Shown one piece after another: positions 60,042 through 64,000 of a DNA stretch of 64,000 bases. Numbering within the stretch: position 1 is the stretch's first letter; the number at the start of each line of letters is the position of its first letter. The notes beneath the pieces were generated by a model that was not told where the DNA came from, searched no databases, and saw nothing but the letters and a program-made list of their open reading frames with translations. This DNA comes from Segnochrobactrum spirostomi (GTDB lineage Bacteria > Pseudomonadota > Alphaproteobacteria > Rhizobiales > Segnochrobactraceae), in the NCBI RefSeq assembly GCF_009600605.1, contig NZ_VWNA01000001.1, forward strand, positions 744,001-808,000. The letters are read 5' to 3'. The position numbers and the translations under genes are program-made.

Positions 60042-61346
60042 TCAGCCTTGAGACGCACCGAGGTGAGGCGCACCCTGGAAGGTGTGCCGCGCGATCGAAT
60101 CCGGCTTCATCTCGATCGAGAAGCCCGGCCGCGACGGCGGCATATAGGCCGCGCCACGGATTACGCACGGATCGACGAAATGCTCGTGGAGATGATCGAC
60201 GAACTCGATCACCCGGCCCTCGCGCGTGCCGCTCACCGCGACGAAGTCGATCATCGAAAGATGCTGCACATATTCGCACAGGCCGACGCCGCCGGCGTGC
60301 GGCCAGACCGGCAGGCCGTACTTCGCCGCCATCAGAAGCACGGAGAAGACCTCGTTGAGGCCGCCGATGCGGCAGGCGTCGATCTGCACGATGTCGATCG
60401 CCCCGCGCATGATGAACTGCTTGAAGAGAATGCGGTTCTGGCACATCTCGCCGGTCGCGACCTTCACCGGCGCGACGCCTTCGCGGATCTTGCGATGGCC
60501 CTCGACATCGTCGGGGCTGGTCGGCTCCTCGATGAAATAAGGCTCGGCGAACTGGAGCTTGCGCACCCAATCGATGGCCTGACCGACTTCCCAGACCTGG
60601 TTCGCGTCGATCATCATGCGGACGTTCGGGCCGATCTCCTCGCGGCAGATGCGCAGGCGGCGGATATCGTCCTCGAGATCGCGGCCGACCTTCATCTTGA
60701 TGTGGCTGAAGCCGGCATCGACCGCCTCGCGGGCGAGCCGGCGCAGCTTGTCGTCCGAATAGCCGAGCCAGCCGGCCGAGGTCGTGTAGCAGGGATAGCC
60801 CTCCGCCTCGAGGGCGGCGATGCGCGCGGCCTTGCCCGGTGCCGCGCCGCGCAAGAGATCGAGCGCCTCGTCGGGGGTGATGCAGTCGGTGAGATAGCGG
60901 AAATCGACGATGCGGACGAGTTCTTCGGGGCTCATTTCGCCGACGAGCCGCCACACCGGCTTGCCCGCCTCCTTGGCCCATAGATCCCACACGGCGTTGA
61001 CGACGGCCCCCGTCGCGAGGTGCATCACGCCCTTGTCGGGGCCGATCCAGCGCAATTGGCTGTCGCCCGTGACATGGCGCCAGAAGCGGCCCGGATCTTC
61101 CTTGATCCAATCGAGGTCGAGCCCGACGACGCGCGGCCTGAGCGCCTCGATCGCAGCACAGCAGATGTCGTTGCCGCGCCCGATCGTGAAGGTGAGGCCG
61201 TGGCCCGAGAGGCCGTCCTGGTCGGTGTCGAGGATGACGTAGGCGGCCGAATAATCCGGGTCCGGGTTCATCGCGTCGGAGCCGTCGAGGGCCTGCGAGG
61301 TCGGGAAGCGGATGTCGAAGACGCGGAGGGCGGTGATACGGGTCAT
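60042..61346 (-). CDS. fucD: L-fuconate dehydratase (enolase superfamily)
   Basis: The 434-residue enzyme should dehydrate L-fuconate to 2-keto-3-deoxy-L-fuconate. It matches FucD in length and sequence style (DVRFPTS-type start, [33 protein letters not shown]). The enolase-superfamily residues are KMKVG (Lys near 217), [27 protein letters not shown] and His in [17 protein letters not shown]. It follows the lactonase gene by 27 bases, and the SDR and a second enolase-superfamily gene lie upstream on the same strand. Confidence 0.9.
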   Translation of the reverse strand: MTRITALRVFDIRFPTSQALDGSDAMNPDPDYSAAYVILDTDQDGLSGHGLTFTIGRGNDICCAAIEALRPRVVGLDLDWIKEDPGRFWRHVTGDSQLRWIGPDKGVMHLATGAVVNAVWDLWAKEAGKPVWRLVGEMSPEELVRIVDFRYLTDCITPDEALDLLRGAAPGKAARIAALEAEGYPCYTTSAGWLGYSDDKLRRLAREAVDAGFSHIKMKVGRDLEDDIRRLRICREEIGPNVRMMIDANQVWEVGQAIDWVRKLQFAEPYFIEEPTSPDDVEGHRKIREGVAPVKVATGEMCQNRILFKQFIMRGAIDIVQIDACRIGGLNEVFSVLLMAAKYGLPVWPHAGGVGLCEYVQHLSMIDFVAVSGTREGRVIEFVDHLHEHFVDPCVIRGAAYMPPSRPGFSIEMKPDSIARHTFQGAPHLGASQG

Positions 61347-61373
61347 GCGGGAATCCGTGGCGCGGGATCGCGC

Positions 61374-62498
61374 CTAGCCGTTCGAGAGAGCGTTCGAGGG
61401 GAAGCGGACCACCTGGACGCACATCGGCGTGCCGATGGCGATGCGGCGCCCGCTGTCCGACAGCGTGCCGTCGGCCGCGTCGCGGTTGAGAAGCGCGACC
61501 GCGTCGGCGTTCTGATTGGCGACGAGGAGCCAGCGGCCCGCGGGCGACAGCGTGAAATGGCGCGGCGTCGCGCCGCCGCACGGGGCGTGTCCGATCAAGG
61601 CGAGCGCGCCGGTCTCTGGATCGACCGCATAGGCGACGATCGTATCGTCGCCGCGATTGGCGCCGTAGAGGAAGCGGCCGTCCGCGGAGAGGCGAAGTTC
61701 CGAGCAATGGTTGTGCCCGCGCGCCGCTTCCGGCACCGCGGGCACCGTCGCCACGAGCCGCAAGGCGCCGGTCTCGGCGCTGCGGGCGATCGAGACGATC
61801 GTCGAATCGAGCTCGTTGATGGCGAACACGAAGCGTCCGCTCGGATGAAACACGAGATGCCGCGGGCCGGAACCGGGGGCGAGCGAAAGGCTCTCACGCC
61901 CCGGGAGAAGCGCCCCGTCGGCGGCGAGGCTGTAGGACACCAGCCGGTCGAGACCGAGATCGGCGGCGAGGATGTCGCGGCCGTCCGGGCTTTCGACGGC
62001 GCAGTGCGCATGGCTGCGCTCTTGGCGCTCCGCGTTCGGGCCGGAACCCTCGTGGCGCGCCGCGGAGACGCACGGGTCGAGGCCGCCGTCGTCGCGGATC
62101 GGAAAGACCGCGACCGAGCGGTCCGGACCGCCTCCGCCCATCGCATAATTGGCGACGAGGAGATGGCGCCCGTCAGCCGTCAGACTGCAATAGGCCGTGA
62201 TGCTGCCGAGCGCCGCCTGCTTGTTGAGGTAGGCGAGCCGTCCCGTCGCCGGGTCGAAGCGATAGGCGCTGACGACGCCTTCCTTCCAGCCGAACACCTC
62301 GCTCGTCGCATAGATGACCGAGCGGATCGGATCGACCGCAAGGAAGGTCGGATTGTCCACGTCGGCGGCGACGTCGATCTGCTCGGCGTCGCCCGTTTCC
62401 TCGTCGAACCGGTAGACCGCGAGACCGATGCCGTTCGCCGCCTGGAAATAGGGGGCGGAGCGGTTGAGAGTTCCGACGAAGAGGAAGGTCTCGCTCAT
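61374..62498 (-). CDS. Lactonase-family beta-propeller (6-phosphogluconolactonase-like)
   Basis: The 374-residue protein is a seven-bladed propeller of the YbhE/Pgl family (LFVGTLNRSAPYF, YATSEVFGWKEGVVSAYRF, LLVANYAMGGGGPDRSVAVFPI, HAHCAVESPDGRDILAADLGLDRL, GSGPRHLVFHPSGRFVF). In this cluster it more likely hydrolyses a sugar lactone such as fucono-lactone than 6-phosphogluconolactone. The ATG at 62498 is chosen where the family starts; the frame continues upstream as shadow. It lies between the SDR gene and fucD. Confidence 0.85.
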   Translation of the reverse strand: MSETFLFVGTLNRSAPYFQAANGIGLAVYRFDEETGDAEQIDVAADVDNPTFLAVDPIRSVIYATSEVFGWKEGVVSAYRFDPATGRLAYLNKQAALGSITAYCSLTADGRHLLVANYAMGGGGPDRSVAVFPIRDDGGLDPCVSAARHEGSGPNAERQERSHAHCAVESPDGRDILAADLGLDRLVSYSLAADGALLPGRESLSLAPGSGPRHLVFHPSGRFVFAINELDSTIVSIARSAETGALRLVATVPAVPEAARGHNHCSELRLSADGRFLYGANRGDDTIVAYAVDPETGALALIGHAPCGGATPRHFTLSPAGRWLLVANQNADAVALLNRDAADGTLSDSGRRIAIGTPMCVQVVRFPSNALSNG

Positions 62499-62568
62499 GC
62501 TCGTGCCTCCGGTCTCGGCAGCAGGTCTCGGTCTCGGGTCGGATACGGCGATCGGCGGTGGCGGGTCG

Positions 62569-63303
62569 TCAGGCGGCCCAGCCGCCGTCGATGACGTGGA
62601 TGTGGCCGGTCGTATAGGTCGCGCCGGCGAGATAGAGCACGAGATCGGCGATCTCGTCCGGCTGGCCGATGCGGCCAATCGGCTGGCGGGCGATGAAGGC
62701 GGCGCGGGCCGCCTCGTAATCGCCCTGGGCGCGCAGACGATCCTGGAGCGACGGGCTCTCCACCGTGCCGGGGCAGATCGCGTTGCAGCGGATGCCCTTC
62801 GTCACGTAATCGGCCGCGACCGACTTGGTGAGGCCGATCACGGCGGCCTTGGTGGCGCTGTAGGCGAAGCGGTTCGGCACCGCCTTCACGCTGCTCGCAA
62901 CCGAAGCCATGTTGATGATGGCGCCGTCGCCGCGCTCCAGCATGCCGGGTAGCACGGCCTTGATCGTGCGCACCATCGCCTTGACGTTGAGGTCGAAGGC
63001 GAAATCGAGATCGCGCTCGGTCGCGTCGAGGATCGAGCCGTTGTGCACGATGCCGGCGCAGTTGAAGAGGATGTCGACACGGCCGATCTCGGCGACGAGC
63101 GCATCGACGGCGGCACCGTCGAGCACGTCGAGCTTGCGGGCGACGATCTCGCCCTCGGTCGCCTTGAGCTCGGCGAGCTTCGCCTCGTTGATGTCGGTCG
63201 CGATCACGCGGACGCCGGCCTTGGAGAACAGTTCGGCGGTCGACTTGCCGATGCCCTGGGCCGCAGCCGTGATGAGCGCGACCTTGCCCTTGAGATCAGT
63301 CAT
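62569..63303 (-). CDS. SDR-family dehydrogenase (2-keto-3-deoxy-L-fuconate dehydrogenase-like)
   Basis: The 244-residue NAD(P) enzyme has a nucleotide motif TAAAQGIGKST (about 12-22), FNCAGIVHNGS, and the catalytic Tyr-Lys in NRFAYSATKAAVIGLTKSV (Tyr near 147, Lys near 151). It ends with the usual SDR tail HIHVIDGGWAA. Together with fucD and a lactonase it fits oxidation of 2-keto-3-deoxy-L-fuconate, the next step of the non-phosphorylated L-fucose pathway. The exact substrate is inferred only from neighbours. Confidence 0.88.
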   Translation of the reverse strand: MTDLKGKVALITAAAQGIGKSTAELFSKAGVRVIATDINEAKLAELKATEGEIVARKLDVLDGAAVDALVAEIGRVDILFNCAGIVHNGSILDATERDLDFAFDLNVKAMVRTIKAVLPGMLERGDGAIINMASVASSVKAVPNRFAYSATKAAVIGLTKSVAADYVTKGIRCNAICPGTVESPSLQDRLRAQGDYEAARAAFIARQPIGRIGQPDEIADLVLYLAGATYTTGHIHVIDGGWAA

Positions 63304-63337
63304 CGGTGTTTCCTTTCCCAATCCGTGTTCGCGGCCG

Positions 63338-64000
63338 TCAGGCGATCGCGGCGCGCGAGCCTTCCACGGCCTGCCGCTCGATGGCGGCGAAGTCCCAGGA
63401 GATGCCGAGACCGGGCTCGGCACTCGGAACGGCGTAGCCGTCCCGGATCGTCATGCCAACACTCGTGATGGTGTCGAGCTGCGGAATGAACTCCACCCAG
63501 CGCGCATTCGGCACCGCCGCGCACAATGCGACATGAATCTCCATGAGGAAATGCGGGCAGACCGCGACGTTGAAGCACTCGGCGAGGTGGGCCACCTTGA
63601 GCCAGGGCGTGATGCCGCCGATGCGGCCGACGTCGACCTGCACCACCGAGCAGGCCCCGCGGGCGAGATAATCGCGAAAATGCAGGTGGCTGTAGAGGCT
63701 CTCGCCGACCGCGATCGGCAGGGTCGTCGCCTGCGACAAGCGGACGTGGCCCTCGACGTCGTCGGCCGGCAGCGGCTCCTCGAACCAGCCGATGTCGAGC
63801 GGCTCGTAGTGGCGGGCGCGCCGGATCGCCTCGTCCACCGCGAAGGCCTGGTTGGCGTCGGTGAAGATCTCGAAGCCGGGGCCGACCGCCTCGCGCACCG
63901 CCGAGATGCGGGCGACGTCCTCATGGATCGGCCGGCCGACCTTCAGCTTGGCGCCGCCGAAGCCCGCCTCCTTGGCCTTGATCGCGTCCTCGACGAGGGC
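63338..64000 (-). CDS. Mandelate racemase/muconate lactonising-type enzyme, partial (gene runs past window end)
   Basis: The visible 220 residues are the C-terminal part of an enolase-superfamily enzyme, read continuously to the window edge (…GGAKLKVGRPIHEDVARI). Metal and catalytic residues are visible: KLKVG, TDANQAF, FEEPLPADD, GESLYS, and CPHFLMEIH. Its N-terminal capping domain is outside the window. It is a second superfamily member beside fucD; a sugar-acid dehydratase or lactone isomerase is likely, but which one cannot be told. It ends 34 bases before the SDR gene start. Confidence 0.88.
   Translation of the reverse strand, partial: ALVEDAIKAKEAGFGGAKLKVGRPIHEDVARISAVREAVGPGFEIFTDANQAFAVDEAIRRARHYEPLDIGWFEEPLPADDVEGHVRLSQATTLPIAVGESLYSHLHFRDYLARGACSVVQVDVGRIGGITPWLKVAHLAECFNVAVCPHFLMEIHVALCAAVPNARWVEFIPQLDTITSVGMTIRDGYAVPSAEPGLGISWDFAAIERQAVEGSRAAIA

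Overview
The window is 64 kb of GC-rich, densely coded DNA that looks like the chromosome of an alphaproteobacterium, most likely Hyphomicrobiales (Rhizobiales). This is inferred from the soxBDAG sarcosine oxidase operon, a form II coxSLM/coxG-type molybdenum hydroxylase cluster, an IalB-family protein, groESL behind a CIRCE element, a HerA-like ATPase beside recO, and palindromic intergenic repeats typical of the group. The genus cannot be fixed from this sequence alone. No tRNA, rRNA, CRISPR, insertion sequence or prophage gene was seen.

Layout. 0-5.7 kb (+): an argE-like deacetylase, then an RND efflux adaptor and pump. 5.7-6.8 kb (-): three small AT-rich orphan genes, an obvious foreign patch. 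6.9-15.4 kb (-): a GMC oxidoreductase, soxB-D-A-G and L-serine dehydratase, together plausibly a choline/betaine-to-sarcosine-to-glycine/serine-to-pyruvate route. 15.5-17.4 kb (-): ilvD. 17.8-19.8 kb (+): a DEAD-box RNA helicase with a long Arg/Gly tail and a tailed IF-1 paralogue, closed by a strong terminator. 20.1-25.6 kb: an AcrAB-like efflux operon and a divergent TetR regulator, with a clean AcrR-type operator on the pump promoter. 25.6-30.2 kb (-): coxG-coxS-coxL-coxM, with coxM frameshifted. 30.6-39.6 kb: IalB protein, two RNA methyltransferases, an MCP, a HerA-like ATPase, recO, and an Lrp regulator divergent from an RhtA-like exporter. 39.8-41.8 kb (-): groES-groEL. 42.0-45.7 kb (+): a PhyH-type dioxygenase and a PAS-GGDEF-EAL protein broken at its GGDEF motif. 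46.0-59.7 kb (-): glgP-glgB-glgC-glgA, a GlgX-MalQ fusion, then gnd. 60.0-64.0 kb (-): an L-fuconate-type sugar acid cluster that runs off the window end.

How the genes work together. The glycogen block holds synthesis (GlgC, GlgA, GlgB), phosphorolysis (GlgP) and debranching plus glucan transfer (GlgX-MalQ). It sits upstream of 6-phosphogluconate dehydrogenase, so stored glucose is tied to NADPH and pentose supply. The last cluster (two enolase-superfamily dehydratases or isomerases, a lactonase and an SDR) fits non-phosphorylated L-fucose-like degradation. The helicase/IF-1 pair looks like a cold-stress translation module.

The most unusual items are the GlgX-MalQ fusion, the low-GC three-gene cassette (one secreted EF-hand-like protein, one Cys-containing CFI-box-like protein), the exact AcrR-like operator placed on the efflux promoter, and two single-base frameshifts, each at a G/C homopolymer. 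The frameshifts may be assembly errors rather than biology. I did not find a clearly new multi-gene system; the low-GC cassette is the best candidate for something undescribed.
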